Positions 17,996-27,478 of a stretch of DNA of 64,000 nt are shown in pieces. How positions within the stretch are numbered: position 1 is the first letter of the stretch; each line of letters begins with the position of its first letter. The stretch is taken from contig JAHQJS010000004.1 of assembly GCA_019057385.1 (NCBI GenBank), forward strand, positions 946,727-1,010,726. The letters run 5' to 3'. A program made the position numbers and the translations under genes. The notes under the pieces are model-generated. The model had not been told where the DNA came from and made no database searches. It was given only the letters and a program-made list of their open reading frames with translations. Source of the DNA: Candidatus Borrarchaeum weybense (GTDB taxonomy: Archaea > Asgardarchaeota > Sifarchaeia > Borrarchaeales > Borrarchaeaceae).

Positions 17996-19429
17996 TTAGG
18001 TGTGGTGATTATACGGACAACTTACATCTGGTCCAAGCCAGTCTCCAGAACCTACAAATCCTGTAAATCGGCATCCTCCACAAAGAAAATTAAATTGACA
18101 GTTCCCACAATGTCCCTTTAACTTATTTCTCTTACGTATATGGTTCAGAAGTCGGCTATTTACCCATATATTTTCCAAATCGTCTTTTAGAAGATTTCCA
18201 GTTGTTTGAGGAGCAGGAACACACGGCTGTAAGTCTCCCTGAGCAGTTAACCCAGCGTATGTTATTCCGGCTGTGCAGCCCCCGAAGCCTGAGGCAAATC
18301 GATGTACGATCTTACTGAATTCATTACTAAACTCATCAAATTCAGGCAAATTATCATATCCAGAAAGAGCCTCGCCTACTGTGAAGATTTTACCTTGGGA
18401 ACGTGTATAACTATAACGCCCATAATAAGTCATTCCTCGTGCATAAACTTTAATCCCATTACCCTGTGTTATAGATTTTGAAAGTTTTTCGTACAAGTAT
18501 TTCAACGCTTCAAATTTCTCTTGTGAAGTAACATCATACATGTCAAAAATTCTTGCGCCTCGACCTGCGGGTATTAAACGATTCAGATAAAACCGAGTTG
18601 CCCCTAGTGTCTCTGCAAACTCTATGATTTTTGGAATCTCTTGAACGTTTAATTTGTTAAGAGTTGCAGTAACTGCAATTTCCTGAAAATTACCGTTTTC
18701 AGCACAGATTTTTATGCCCTCTACAGTTTTTTCAAAAGCACCTGGAGTATTTCGAAATCCATCATGAATTTCTGGACGTATTCCATCCAATCCGATTTCA
18801 ATTCTCTGAATTCCGGCTTTTGTCAACTTATCAACAACTTTATGTGTAAGAAGCGTACCATTTGTGGCAACTGTGCAAAGTAGATCATTTGAGCTCGCAT
18901 AATGTGCCAACTCAAAGAGATCTGGTCGTAGCAGGGGTTCTCCTCCAGAAAAAGTTAAAACAGAGATCCCAGCATTAGCCATGTTATCTATTACTTTAAA
19001 TCCCTGCTCGGTGTTTAACTCGTTATAATTATGCGCCATTTCGCCTGAATCTTGATGACAGTGTAAGCAGTTTAAATTGCATTGATTGGTAAAATTCCAA
19101 ACAATTACGACAGGCACGTTTGTAGGTTGAGGTTTCATCACGCCAAAGGTGGATATCCCTTTCACAAGATTAATTATAGTTCTTTGGTAAAGTGGTTTTT
19201 CTAATAATTTCAGTAAACGTTCTTTGGAAATTCTTAAGTGTAGTGACAAAAATTGGATGACGGTATTTATTATATGCCGAGTTATTTTACAACTTGAACA
19301 CAATATCTTTTTTCTGTTTAGTAATTGCGAAAACACGGAACTAATTCTGTCCTTACCACATGTGTCGCATTTCTCTGCAAGATAATCTGAAAGTTTCTTT
19401 GCAAAATAATAAGATGCTTTAATTTCCAA
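17996..19429 (-). CDS. Radical SAM/SPASM enzyme with N-terminal zinc-ribbon-like segment
   Basis: This 477-residue enzyme has the radical SAM cluster motif CNLNCLHC near residue 120, a GGEPLLR SAM-binding segment, and a C-terminal SPASM-type region rich in Cys (GGCTAG, QPCVPAP, HCGNCQFNFLCGGC, VSCPY) for auxiliary Fe-S clusters. Two CxxC pairs near the N-terminus (CDTCGKD, CSSCKI) suggest an extra metal site. The architecture resembles AhbC/AhbD/NirJ haem enzymes and peptide or tungsten-enzyme maturases. I cannot decide between them. The start is TTG with AAAGGAG upstream. Confidence 0.85.
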   Translation of the reverse strand: MEIKASYYFAKKLSDYLAEKCDTCGKDRISSVFSQLLNRKKILCSSCKITRHIINTVIQFLSLHLRISKERLLKLLEKPLYQRTIINLVKGISTFGVMKPQPTNVPVVIVWNFTNQCNLNCLHCHQDSGEMAHNYNELNTEQGFKVIDNMANAGISVLTFSGGEPLLRPDLFELAHYASSNDLLCTVATNGTLLTHKVVDKLTKAGIQRIEIGLDGIRPEIHDGFRNTPGAFEKTVEGIKICAENGNFQEIAVTATLNKLNVQEIPKIIEFAETLGATRFYLNRLIPAGRGARIFDMYDVTSQEKFEALKYLYEKLSKSITQGNGIKVYARGMTYYGRYSYTRSQGKIFTVGEALSGYDNLPEFDEFSNEFSKIVHRFASGFGGCTAGITYAGLTAQGDLQPCVPAPQTTGNLLKDDLENIWVNSRLLNHIRKRNKLKGHCGNCQFNFLCGGCRFTGFVGSGDWLGPDVSCPYNHHT

Positions 19430-19540
19430 AATCTCCTTTCGTTATTATTTTCTTTTTATTTCGATCCCTGTTGTTCCCTCCATTATTTAAAAATAGTAGA
19501 TGAAAAAAAGGACTAGAATACTGAGATGTAAATTATTGTT

Positions 19541-20092
19541 TTATCGATACTTGTCTTTTAAATACGCTAAGATTTCGATGAGTGTTTTATCAGTAAAATA
19601 GGATTCAACGGCATTCCAAAACTCATTAAAAATTTCCTTTGGGTATCCTGCTTTTTGATATTCGACAGCCTGAAGAAGCATTTCTAATTTATCTATCTGA
19701 TGCAACAACTTTGCTTCTTCTGTTTCATTGTTAATATATTGTTCATAGATTGCGAATAATTGCTTTTGTTTCTTCTCGTCTATTAACTCGAACAATTTCT
19801 TAGTTGCTTCTTTTTCCAACTCTCTTTTATTTTTGTCCCCTCCTAGCAATTCAATCGAAGAAGGAGTTAGATCCCCTATTTTACTTTCACCTATATCGTG
19901 TAAAATGGACATTGTCAAAAGTTTTTGAAGGTTGATATCGTTTCTGTCCATACCTATAATAAGAGCCATGAGCGTAGTTGAAAATGAATGTGCTGCAATA
20001 GATTCAGGATCTTTGATACCTTTTACTACCCATCCTGTTCTTGGAAGTCTTTTCAAAACATTTGTAACTTCAAAAAATTTTACAAAATCCAT
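19541..20092 (-). CDS. HD-domain phosphohydrolase, HDDC2/YfbR-like 5'-deoxynucleotidase
   Basis: Single HD domain of 183 residues. The metal residues are in AAHSFSTT, ILHDIGESKIGDLTP and the later QIDKLEML, the pattern of HDDC2/YfbR nucleotidases that release phosphate from deoxynucleoside monophosphates. GGTGAG upstream of the ATG supports the start. Its role would be nucleotide-pool clean-up. Confidence 0.85.
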   Translation of the reverse strand: MDFVKFFEVTNVLKRLPRTGWVVKGIKDPESIAAHSFSTTLMALIIGMDRNDINLQKLLTMSILHDIGESKIGDLTPSSIELLGGDKNKRELEKEATKKLFELIDEKKQKQLFAIYEQYINNETEEAKLLHQIDKLEMLLQAVEYQKAGYPKEIFNEFWNAVESYFTDKTLIEILAYLKDKYR

Positions 20093-20196
20093 AGACTCAC
20101 CATAATCTCATTTCTTTAATTCTTTATATAATAACAACTATTACAAAGATATCGTATTTAATTAAAATCAATAAAGAATGGAAACCGGTGAGAGAA

Positions 20197-21000
20197 ATGA
20201 GTGCACAGAATTCATGGTTTGAAGTTACTGAAGTCCTGAAAGATGTATTTTTGATATCTGAGCCTGGCCATGCAGAATGGATTAATTCTTATTTGCTTAA
20301 AACAGATCCTCCTGTTTTAATTGATACCGGTATGGGAATAGGAGATATTAGTCTCGTCGTCCGTCAGTTACTAGGAAAAGATGATTTAAAAAATGTCTTA
20401 GTGATAAACACACATTCTCATTATGATCATATTGGAGGTAATCACCTTTTCAACAGAATCGCAATATATTACAGTGAAAGGGAATATCTTTACAAGCCTC
20501 AAAAGAAGGAAATTATTGACTGGATCATAGATAACTCGAATTTTACGAGATCTCCTCCTACAGATTTTGACGAAACGACTTTTCGGATTGTCCCTTCACA
20601 TGCAACAATGCTTCTTCACGATGGTGAGGTTATTAAACTCAAGGATAGACATCTAGAGATAATTCATGCACCTGGTCATTCACCAGGGAGCATTTGTTTG
20701 TTCGACTACGCTACTAAAACCTTATTTTCAGGAGATGTGATCTATAAAGGTCCTTTATATGCACATCTAGAAGAGAGCAATCTAAAAACATATTATAGAA
20801 CAATGCGAAAATTGATGTTAACTTGGCAACACAAAATTAAGAGGGTCCTTCCGGCACATAATGAGGTACCGCTCGTTCCAATGGTAATTGAGAGGATGGA
20901 AAAGGCATTTGAACAAATTCTTAACGGTACTGCAGAATTCACACTGGAAAATGATATTAAAAGATATTCCTTCAAACGGTTCTCAATATTGACAAAATAG
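20197..21000 (+). CDS. Metallo-beta-lactamase-fold hydrolase
   Basis: The metal-binding motif NTHSHYDHIGGN (HxHxDH) and the later HAPGHSPGS and SGDVIY place this in the MBL superfamily, glyoxalase II-like side. The start is set at the ATG at 20197 because GGTGAG lies just upstream. The track GTG at 20188 is within that leader. Length is 267 residues, with no membrane segment. The substrate is unknown: thioesters, lactones or small phosphodiesters are all possible. Confidence 0.88.
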   Translation: MSAQNSWFEVTEVLKDVFLISEPGHAEWINSYLLKTDPPVLIDTGMGIGDISLVVRQLLGKDDLKNVLVINTHSHYDHIGGNHLFNRIAIYYSEREYLYKPQKKEIIDWIIDNSNFTRSPPTDFDETTFRIVPSHATMLLHDGEVIKLKDRHLEIIHAPGHSPGSICLFDYATKTLFSGDVIYKGPLYAHLEESNLKTYYRTMRKLMLTWQHKIKRVLPAHNEVPLVPMVIERMEKAFEQILNGTAEFTLENDIKRYSFKRFSILTK

Positions 21001-21053
21001 AAACCCCTTTGTGAAAAAATAAGTAAAGGACGGAAAACCGTTCTATTAGCTTA

Positions 21054-21905
21054 TTATTTTTCCTCCTCTAGCTTTGCTACAATCATTTTTACAGCTTCTT
21101 TGAAGGCCTTTGCTGCAGGGCTATCTGGATGTTCTGCAACGAATGGATTTCCTTTATCAGAATCTTCTGGTATTTTCACATCCAGCGGAATCCGTCCTAG
21201 GAAGGGAAGGCCTAGTTCACCAGCCACTTTCTCACCGCCACCTTTACCGAAAAGGTCAATTTCTGTTACTTTTCCACAATCTGGGCACGTGAATATTAAA
21301 CCGCTCATATTTTCGAGAATACCGAGAACTGGAACATTCATCTTTCCTGCCATGCCTATACTCTTCCGCACATCGAGGAGAGCTACGTCTTGTGGAGTAG
21401 TTACGATTACAACACCATCAAGATCTGGAATAAGTTGACCAACTGACATTGGCTCATCTGCAGTTCCTGGAGGTAAGTCGATAATTAAGAAGTCTAGTTG
21501 ATCCCAATAAACTTCTGCTAGAAATTGACGTATTACAGTAGTTTTGAGTGGGCCTCTCCAAATCACAGGAGTGTCAGGGGTTTGGAGAAGAAATGCGAGA
21601 GACATAACTCGAATACCTGAATGATGCATTACAGGCATCATACCAAATGGACCGGTTTGCTCTATACGGCGTCCCTCCATACCTAGCATTAAGGCTACAT
21701 CAGGTCCAGTAACGTCTGCATCAAGTATACCTGTGCTATACCCCATCATTTTGAACCCCATTGCGAGATTTACTGCGGTCGTTGTTTTCCCGACGCCTCC
21801 TTTACCACTCATTACGGCTATCTTGTACTTTATAAGCGTCATATTATGTTCTAACATTTTCATTTGTTTTTCCATTTCCGCTTTTCGTTTTTGATGGTCT
21901 TCCAT
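21054..21905 (-). CDS. mrp: Mrp/NBP35-family Fe-S carrier P-loop ATPase
   Basis: This 283-residue protein has a deviant Walker A ([16 protein letters not shown]) after a short coiled N-terminal helix, a conserved DLPPGT switch, and a CPDC pair ([20 protein letters not shown]) that would bridge a 4Fe-4S cluster in a dimer. Family members transfer Fe-S clusters to target proteins. AAGGAGATGG upstream supports the ATG. Many Fe-S enzymes in the window are possible clients, but no direct link is shown. Confidence 0.93.
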   Translation of the reverse strand: MEDHQKRKAEMEKQMKMLEHNMTLIKYKIAVMSGKGGVGKTTTAVNLAMGFKMMGYSTGILDADVTGPDVALMLGMEGRRIEQTGPFGMMPVMHHSGIRVMSLAFLLQTPDTPVIWRGPLKTTVIRQFLAEVYWDQLDFLIIDLPPGTADEPMSVGQLIPDLDGVVIVTTPQDVALLDVRKSIGMAGKMNVPVLGILENMSGLIFTCPDCGKVTEIDLFGKGGGEKVAGELGLPFLGRIPLDVKIPEDSDKGNPFVAEHPDSPAAKAFKEAVKMIVAKLEEEK

Positions 21906-22182
21906 TTAATCCATCTCCTTTTACTTTAAACAATCTATAATCAGTTTCTAAATGTAATAACTCACCTAATATCAAATCTTCAAATTATTTAACAAAAGCA
22001 ACAAGTAATATTTTTGTGCATCTGAACAAAAATATTCAAATGAACGTTTGCGTTGAAACGTATTTAAACTTTCTTACAGAGATAAAAATCATACATAATC
22101 TATTATACTAAATGAAAAAGATTAAATGATTTTGAATAGAATCCTAAAAACAGTTTCATAGATAGACATTTTCAGTTAAGTA

Positions 22183-22338
22183 CTATTCATCTGGCTCTAG
22201 AGTTTTTAAGTAGTTATCTATCCATGTTATCTCAGAATTCCATAAAAATCGAAGTACATCTAGCAATTTAGTGTCTGGATCCAATTCACTCAATTCTTCA
22301 AGTTTTTCTTTTAGTTCTTTTTTGTATAAAATAAACAT
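22183..22338 (-). pseudogene. C-terminal part of a small gene split by the TnpB element
   Basis: The minus-strand frame reads IIKKPDRMFILYKKELKEKLEELSELDPDTK through to LKTLEPDE and a stop, and is open back into the element. The N-terminal part lies on the other side at 23742-23825, on the same strand. Joined, they would give a helical protein of about 86 residues. No family recognised. Confidence 0.6.
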
Positions 22339-22516
22339 TCTATCTGGTTTTTTTATAATGTGTCCGCAAGAAGACCCCCCAACTTGTTGGGGGGATAAAT
22401 GAATTGCGTGTGTTTACTGGTTTCACTTTCACGGTGGTGTCCCTCAGTTTAAATAGCAGTTTGTGGATACTAACTATCGGTAGTGATATGGCGCTCAAGG
22501 AAACCGAGGAAGACCT

Positions 22517-23671
22517 GTGATGAAACGCACGTACCAATTCCGCTTGTATCCCACCACACCACAGGCAACGATTCTCACACAATGGCTTACTACTTGCCGT
22601 CTGTTGTATAACAACTCTCTGGCAGAACGAAAACAGGCCTGGGAAACTCAGCAACACTCAGTCAGCTATTATGAGCAAGCCAACCAGCTAAAAGACGCTA
22701 AAAAGACCACTCCCTCTTTACAAAGCGTTCACTCACAGGTACTGCAAGATGTACTGAGACGCCTGGATAAGACCTTCCAGCACTTTTTTCGGCGCATTAA
22801 CAGGGGCGAAAAGGCCGGATACCCACGATTTAAAGGCAAATACCGCTATGATTCCTTCACCTACCCGCAAAGTGGGTTCGCCCTCGATTACCACCACAAG
22901 AAACTCCGCCTCTCGAAAATCGGAGCTATCACCATTACACTCCACCGCCGGATCCCAGTTGAAGGGGTGATCAAGACCTGTACCATTACTCGCGATGTCG
23001 ACCACTGGTATGCCTGTTTTGCAATAGCACTGCCTAATCCCGATCCTCAGCCTCAGAGAGACATACGGAAGGCCGTAGGTATAGATGTCGGGCTGAAGAG
23101 TCTAATCACGTGTAATAACGGAGACACCATCGCTAACCCACGCTGGTTGAGACACTCGGAGAAGCAGTTAGCCAAAGAACAGCGAAGGAAAGATAGGAAA
23201 CGTAAGGGTTCCCATAATCGTCACAAGCAGAACAGGAAGGTAGCACGGGTACACCGAAAGATACGCAACCAACGGAAGGACTTTCATCACCAGCTTAGTC
23301 GAATACTGGTCGATACCTATGACCTGATTGTGTATGAGAACCTTAGGATCACCAACATGGTGAAGAACCATCATCTTGCCAAATCGATTAGTGACGCCGG
23401 TTGGGGGCAACTCATGTGCTTTACCGAGTACAAAGCGGAGGAGGCTGGTTCTCTGGTAGAATATGTGAGTGCCTATAATAGCACCCAACGGTGTAGTAGG
23501 TGTGGCAAACTGGTACCCAAAACGCTGGCAACCCGCATCCACCGCTGTCCTTACTGTGGACTGGTGTTAGCGAGAGACCATAATTCAGCCATCACGGTGT
23601 TACACCGATCCACGCACTATTTAAAATCATGCTCATCATCAGGGCAGGAACTGTCCGTAGAGCCTGTTTGA
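22517..23671 (+). CDS. tnpB: TnpB RNA-guided nuclease
   Basis: Full-length TnpB of about 384 residues. The RuvC-like site is complete: Asp190 in GIDVGLK, Glu274 in YENLRI and Asp354 in LARDHNSA. A four-Cys zinc finger (CSRC at 326-329, CPYC at 344-347) sits before the last Asp. The N-terminal HTH-like region KRTYQFRLYPT is typical. Family members are guided by an omega RNA overlapping the gene's 3' end and favour transposon retention. Start may be GTG 22517 or the ATG three bases on. Confidence 0.95.
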   Translation: MMKRTYQFRLYPTTPQATILTQWLTTCRLLYNNSLAERKQAWETQQHSVSYYEQANQLKDAKKTTPSLQSVHSQVLQDVLRRLDKTFQHFFRRINRGEKAGYPRFKGKYRYDSFTYPQSGFALDYHHKKLRLSKIGAITITLHRRIPVEGVIKTCTITRDVDHWYACFAIALPNPDPQPQRDIRKAVGIDVGLKSLITCNNGDTIANPRWLRHSEKQLAKEQRRKDRKRKGSHNRHKQNRKVARVHRKIRNQRKDFHHQLSRILVDTYDLIVYENLRITNMVKNHHLAKSISDAGWGQLMCFTEYKAEEAGSLVEYVSAYNSTQRCSRCGKLVPKTLATRIHRCPYCGLVLARDHNSAITVLHRSTHYLKSCSSSGQELSVEPV

Positions 23672-23741
23672 CATGTCCCGTTGGGGAATGGATGATTCAG
23701 GAAGCCAGTCTACTTGTAGGGTGGTAGTTCACCATCACCAA
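23600..23741 (+). ncRNA. Likely omega RNA (reRNA) of the TnpB element
   Basis: By family precedent the guide RNA spans the 3' end of tnpB to the right end. The stretch GGGCAG-gaa-CTGTCC forms a hairpin, followed by CCCgttGGGG and GGGGAATGGATGATTCAGG. The block GGGGAATGGATG recurs in the structured elements at 56.5 and 57.6 kb. Exact ends cannot be set from sequence. Confidence 0.5.
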
Positions 23742-23825
23742 TCCATAGAGAACTTCATATTTTTCTATTATTTTTTCAATCTCATAAGCATAAAGAGGTT
23801 TTTCAACTCTGACATTAATCTTCAT
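23742..23825 (-). pseudogene. N-terminal part of the small gene split by the TnpB element
   Basis: The ATG at 23825 (minus strand) begins MKINVRVEKPLYAYEIEKIIEKYEVLYG, after which the frame runs into the element's right end. With 22183-22338 it forms one interrupted gene. TTTAAAC upstream may be the promoter. Confidence 0.55.
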
Positions 23826-23978
23826 AAGTTTAAAACAAATTTTTCATACCACAAAGATACATGAACTTCTGCTAGACAAATTCACAAATTAATTGTGACT
23901 TTGCCGCAAACTCTACCTTTATACCTATGTCATATTAATATGATGTTAAATAATGACAAAAAATTAAAGGTGATAAAA

Positions 23979-24326
23979 ATGGGTGCATATGATTGTGATT
24001 CGTGTGGACTTAAATTTAAAACACGAGAAGAATTCGAAAAACATGCTGAGGAAAAACATGGCATGTCTGGTTTAGTAGACACAGCTATAGAGAAAATGGA
24101 TGAATCTGGAGAATGTCCGACGTGTGGCCTTAGCTACAAGAGCAAAGACGAACTGATGGCTCATATTGAGGGGAAACACGGGATGCCTGGCTATGTTGAC
24201 GTCATAATATCGAAAATGGACGAATCTGGTGAATGCGAGCATTGCGGATTGGAATATAAGAGCAAAGACGATCTAAAAGATCATTACGATGAACACCACG
24301 GCATGCCTGGGACAGGGGCAGTTTAA
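23979..24326 (+). CDS. Three-finger C2H2 zinc-finger protein
   Basis: Three tandem C2H2 units of about 36 residues (CDSCGLKFKTREEFEKHAEEKH, CPTCGLSYKSKDELMAHIEGKH, CEHCGLEYKSKDDLKDHYDEHH), separated by GMxGxVD linkers, fill the 115 residues. The start is placed at ATG 23979 with GGTGATA upstream. The track start 28 codons earlier has no support. Such fingers can bind DNA, RNA or protein. The acidic linkers and few basic residues outside the fingers make protein binding as likely as DNA binding. Confidence 0.85.
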   Translation: MGAYDCDSCGLKFKTREEFEKHAEEKHGMSGLVDTAIEKMDESGECPTCGLSYKSKDELMAHIEGKHGMPGYVDVIISKMDESGECEHCGLEYKSKDDLKDHYDEHHGMPGTGAV

Positions 24327-24534
24327 CTCTAGAAAACAAATATACTAGCTATTTTGACCGAAATGAAAATAAATTTTAAAATCTTTAGCCGGAAGAATCT
24401 TTTCTGGCGTCTTTTTTTAAGTTAGATTTAATAATTGCTAATTCATTGTCTGTAAGAATACGACATTTTTCGTTCTCTCAGAACATCTCTCTTCGTTATA
24501 AATAATATTATCATAGCTGTTTTTTTCTAAACTT

Positions 24535-25425
24535 TTATGTCCGCAAAAGAGGCAATGAAAGGCAAGTTGGTCCTCCGCTTCGGTTGTGGCAGATATCTTT
24601 TCCTTCAAATTCTAGGATTTCCACGCCATGATCTTCTAGTTTTCGCTTAGATTTATTTCCTTTTACCATGATTCCCTTTCTAGGTTTCAGCATCAATACA
24701 TTATTGCCATGTACCTTCAATTCATCATAGGTCAATTCAATGAGTTCAATACCTCTCTCTTGTAGAAATTCATACATATTAAGTGGCATGAGATCCAGAT
24801 ACGCGACAGCTAAATCTATGTCTAGAGGATGTATTATAGAGAGTAAATGGATAAGATCTTCGGGACCATGGAAGTAAGGTAAAGGAAATTGAAATACCTC
24901 TACTGATAACTCTTCTAAGGCCATTTTTAATTGCAGAAATCCTAATTCATTAGTTCGATGCGTTTTACCAACGATAACTGTTTGAGGGTCGAGCCATAAT
25001 ATATCTCCCCCTTCCAGTAATGCATCTCCATTAATCTTAAAATAAATTGGAATGCCTATTCGCTGCAGTTCTCTTTCGATAACAGGAACTTCCGCTTCTC
25101 TTAGTTTTTTCCCCATCTTACAAAGGATTGCACCGCTATTGGTCACTATTGCGTTATCAAATACAAAAATAGAATCAAGTAGCGTGTTTGAACCCTTTTC
25201 TTCATCTTGGGCTAGGATAACTTCTACACCTTCTCCTCTTAATAAATCAACGAGTTCTTCATGTTCGCGAATTGCTTGCTCCAGATCGGGTTTGTGAAAA
25301 TATCCAAAGTCTCTCCATGCCTCAGTTTCTTCAGGTTGATCTCGGGGCGATTTTAAGAGGATTTTTTTAAGGGGCTTGATCATTGATTGCCCCCCGAACT
25401 TGATAGTCTGCTGCATATCGTTCAT
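24535..25425 (-). CDS. Amidinotransferase-fold hydrolase (dimethylargininase / arginine deiminase-like)
   Basis: Guanidino-group-modifying enzyme family with the five-bladed pentein fold. EGGDILWL, HGPEDLIHLLS (catalytic His) and the C-terminal GGPTCLSLPL (nucleophilic Cys) match DDAH-type hydrolases. The N-terminal FGGQSMIKPLKKILLKSP is also typical. The start is uncertain: the track's TTG at 25440, the ATG at 25425 or the ATG at 25416 are possible. A role in arginine or methylarginine breakdown is likely, and it fits an ornithine cyclodeaminase-family gene 3 kb away (inference). Confidence 0.85.
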   Translation of the reverse strand: MNDMQQTIKFGGQSMIKPLKKILLKSPRDQPEETEAWRDFGYFHKPDLEQAIREHEELVDLLRGEGVEVILAQDEEKGSNTLLDSIFVFDNAIVTNSGAILCKMGKKLREAEVPVIERELQRIGIPIYFKINGDALLEGGDILWLDPQTVIVGKTHRTNELGFLQLKMALEELSVEVFQFPLPYFHGPEDLIHLLSIIHPLDIDLAVAYLDLMPLNMYEFLQERGIELIELTYDELKVHGNNVLMLKPRKGIMVKGNKSKRKLEDHGVEILEFEGKDICHNRSGGPTCLSLPLLRT

Positions 25426-25584
25426 ATCCCTTAAGAGCAATGAGGATGTTCATCATTTAAAGATTGCACATAGTATTGAGAACCAATATCCATAGTCTTT
25501 TATTTATTACTGATGAACCCCATTTTGCCTATATTGTAAATGCATTAAAGTTCATTTTTACAGCATAATTAAGGCGATGCAACG

Positions 25585-27024
25585 ATGAAAAGCGAATTTC
25601 GTCAACTTTTAAAGATTGTGAATCAAGAAAATATTATTTCTGATGAAACAGACCTCTTAGCGTACTCACGTGACTTAACACCATATATCCTTAAGCCAGA
25701 CATAGTTATTTTTCCTGAAACGACTAAAGATGTTTCAGAAGTGCTAAAGTTTGCTAATGAAAAAAAGATTCCAGTCACAATGCGAGGCTCTGGTGCAAGT
25801 TTTACTGGATCCTCGCTTCCTCGAAAGGGGGGAATTGTACTCGATATGAGCGAAATGAATCACATCATTAAGATAATTCCTGAGGATTTTATCTGTGTTG
25901 CTCAACCGGGAGTGAGTCTAGGTGAACTTAACAGCGAACTAATGAAATATGATTGCATTTTTCCGCATGATATCGGCTCGAAGGATGTTAGTTCGCTTGG
26001 AGGAGTAGTTGCATCCGATTCTCACGGGCATCACGGTCTTAAAAATGGAAAGGTTGGCAACTGGATAATTGGTCTTGAAGTTGTCTTAGCCAATGGCAAG
26101 ATCGTAAAACTTGGAACAAATACCTTACGAAACAATTGCGGCTTTAATTTAATACGGCTATTTGCTGGATCTCAAGGCACTCTTTGTGCTATAACTGAAA
26201 TTACGATTTGTATCGCACCACTTCCGAAAACTTCAGCGACAATAGGCATATTTTTTGATGAGATGGAGAATGTGATGTCTGCTGTAAGAGCAATTATATA
26301 TGCAGGCGTCGAGCCAAGTGCAATCGAAATTGTAGATCAGTTTTCTCTAAATGCTGTGAATAAGACACTTCAATTAGGTTTTCCAAAAGCCGAAGCAATG
26401 ATGATTACCGATGTAGAAGCACCAGACGATGACTCACTTGAGAAAAAGGTAAATGTAGTCAAAGAAATGTGTATAGCACATGATGGGCGCGATATACTGT
26501 GGTCTAAAGACCCAAAAGAAATGGATACCTTGTGGTTGCCTAGGACGGGCATAGATATAGCCATTGCAAAAACTCACGCAGGTTATAGAGAAGTGGGCTT
26601 TGCCATTGCAGACCCATGCGTGTCCCTATCTGCAATGATAGACGTGATGATCAAGATGCGGCAAATCTTCGATGAACATGATGTCTTAGCAGCCGTGTTT
26701 GGGCATGTGGGACTCGGAATAATACACCCTGCAGTTTTTGTAAAGGTAGATGATCCCAATGAGTGGAAGGCTGCAAAAAAGGCTGAAAAGGAAATAGTGG
26801 ACCTCATAGCACAGGTTGGAGGGACAATTACAGGAGAACACGGGATAGGTTTGATCAAAAGCCCATTTGTTCCTGCAGAACTGGGAAACAGCTTGGACAT
26901 AATGAGGGCTATTAAGCAATTATTCGATCCTAATGGAATCCTAAATATTGGAAAAATGTGTTTAGATGAATTATCATTTGAAGAGCCTCCTCATTCAGCT
27001 TACTCAAAATATAAGGATGAATAA
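25585..27024 (+). CDS. FAD-linked 2-hydroxyacid dehydrogenase, GlcD / D-lactate dehydrogenase type
   Basis: The 479 residues comprise a PCMH-type FAD domain (VTMRGSGASFTGSSLPRKGGIVLDMSEMN, then SSLGGVVASDSHGHHGLKNG) and a C-terminal FAD-oxidase cap ending GEHGIGLIKSPF...LFDPNGILNIGKM. It oxidises D-lactate, glycolate or a similar 2-hydroxyacid. The Fe-S subunit gene starts 18 bases downstream and the CCG-domain subunit follows, so electrons probably leave through a GlcDEF- or Hdr-like complex. Confidence 0.92.
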   Translation: MKSEFRQLLKIVNQENIISDETDLLAYSRDLTPYILKPDIVIFPETTKDVSEVLKFANEKKIPVTMRGSGASFTGSSLPRKGGIVLDMSEMNHIIKIIPEDFICVAQPGVSLGELNSELMKYDCIFPHDIGSKDVSSLGGVVASDSHGHHGLKNGKVGNWIIGLEVVLANGKIVKLGTNTLRNNCGFNLIRLFAGSQGTLCAITEITICIAPLPKTSATIGIFFDEMENVMSAVRAIIYAGVEPSAIEIVDQFSLNAVNKTLQLGFPKAEAMMITDVEAPDDDSLEKKVNVVKEMCIAHDGRDILWSKDPKEMDTLWLPRTGIDIAIAKTHAGYREVGFAIADPCVSLSAMIDVMIKMRQIFDEHDVLAAVFGHVGLGIIHPAVFVKVDDPNEWKAAKKAEKEIVDLIAQVGGTITGEHGIGLIKSPFVPAELGNSLDIMRAIKQLFDPNGILNIGKMCLDELSFEEPPHSAYSKYKDE

Positions 27025-27042
27025 CTAAAGGACGATGAGTTT

Positions 27043-27468
27043 ATGAACGAAAGTGCGTCAAACAGTGAAGAATTGGCAAAGCTTAGAGATGAAGTAATAA
27101 TATGTACAAATTGTGGATTGTGTAAAGCGGTATGCCCAATTTTTGAAGAAAACAGACGTGAACCATTCAGCGCAAGGGCTAAGATGATCTTAGCGTATTT
27201 TCTCTTATCAGACCAAATTGAATTAAACGATACGGTAGTATCGAGAATTTATCAATGCACCACATGCAAAAATTGTACATATACTTGCCTGTGTGAATTA
27301 GATGTGGCAAAAATTATCGAGAAATTACGGAAATTATTGGTAGAAAAGGGACATGCAACGGAAGTATCGTCTGAGCTTGTCACAAATATCGAGAAAACGT
27401 ATAATCCATTTGGGGAAGACCCTAAAGTACGTAACAACTTCCTTAAACTTGTCCAAGAAGAAGATTAG
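27043..27468 (+). CDS. 4Fe-4S ferredoxin-type subunit (GlcF/HdrC-like)
   Basis: Small 141-residue protein with two 4Fe-4S motifs, CTNCGLCKAVCP and CTTCKNCTYTCLCELD. The second motif departs from CxxCxxCxxxCP because Cys-Glu-Leu replaces Cys-Pro. It sits between the FAD subunit and the CCG subunit and should pass electrons between them. In many bacteria this domain and the CCG domains are one polypeptide (GlcF, LldE/F). Here they are separate. Confidence 0.88.
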   Translation: MNESASNSEELAKLRDEVIICTNCGLCKAVCPIFEENRREPFSARAKMILAYFLLSDQIELNDTVVSRIYQCTTCKNCTYTCLCELDVAKIIEKLRKLLVEKGHATEVSSELVTNIEKTYNPFGEDPKVRNNFLKLVQEED

Positions 27469-27478
27469 GGGTACAAAC

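Larger units (their letters stand above)
22356..23741 (+). mobile_element. IS605-family TnpB-only (IS1341-type) element
   Basis: The insertion contains only tnpB and no tnpA. Its left part has a strong hairpin (CCCCCCAACTTGTTGGGGGG), its right part has ggtggtagttcacc, and there are no long terminal inverted repeats, as usual for IS200/IS605. Its GC content is clearly higher than the flanks, a sign of recent arrival. Ends are approximate and were inferred from where the interrupted flanking gene resumes. Confidence 0.75.
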
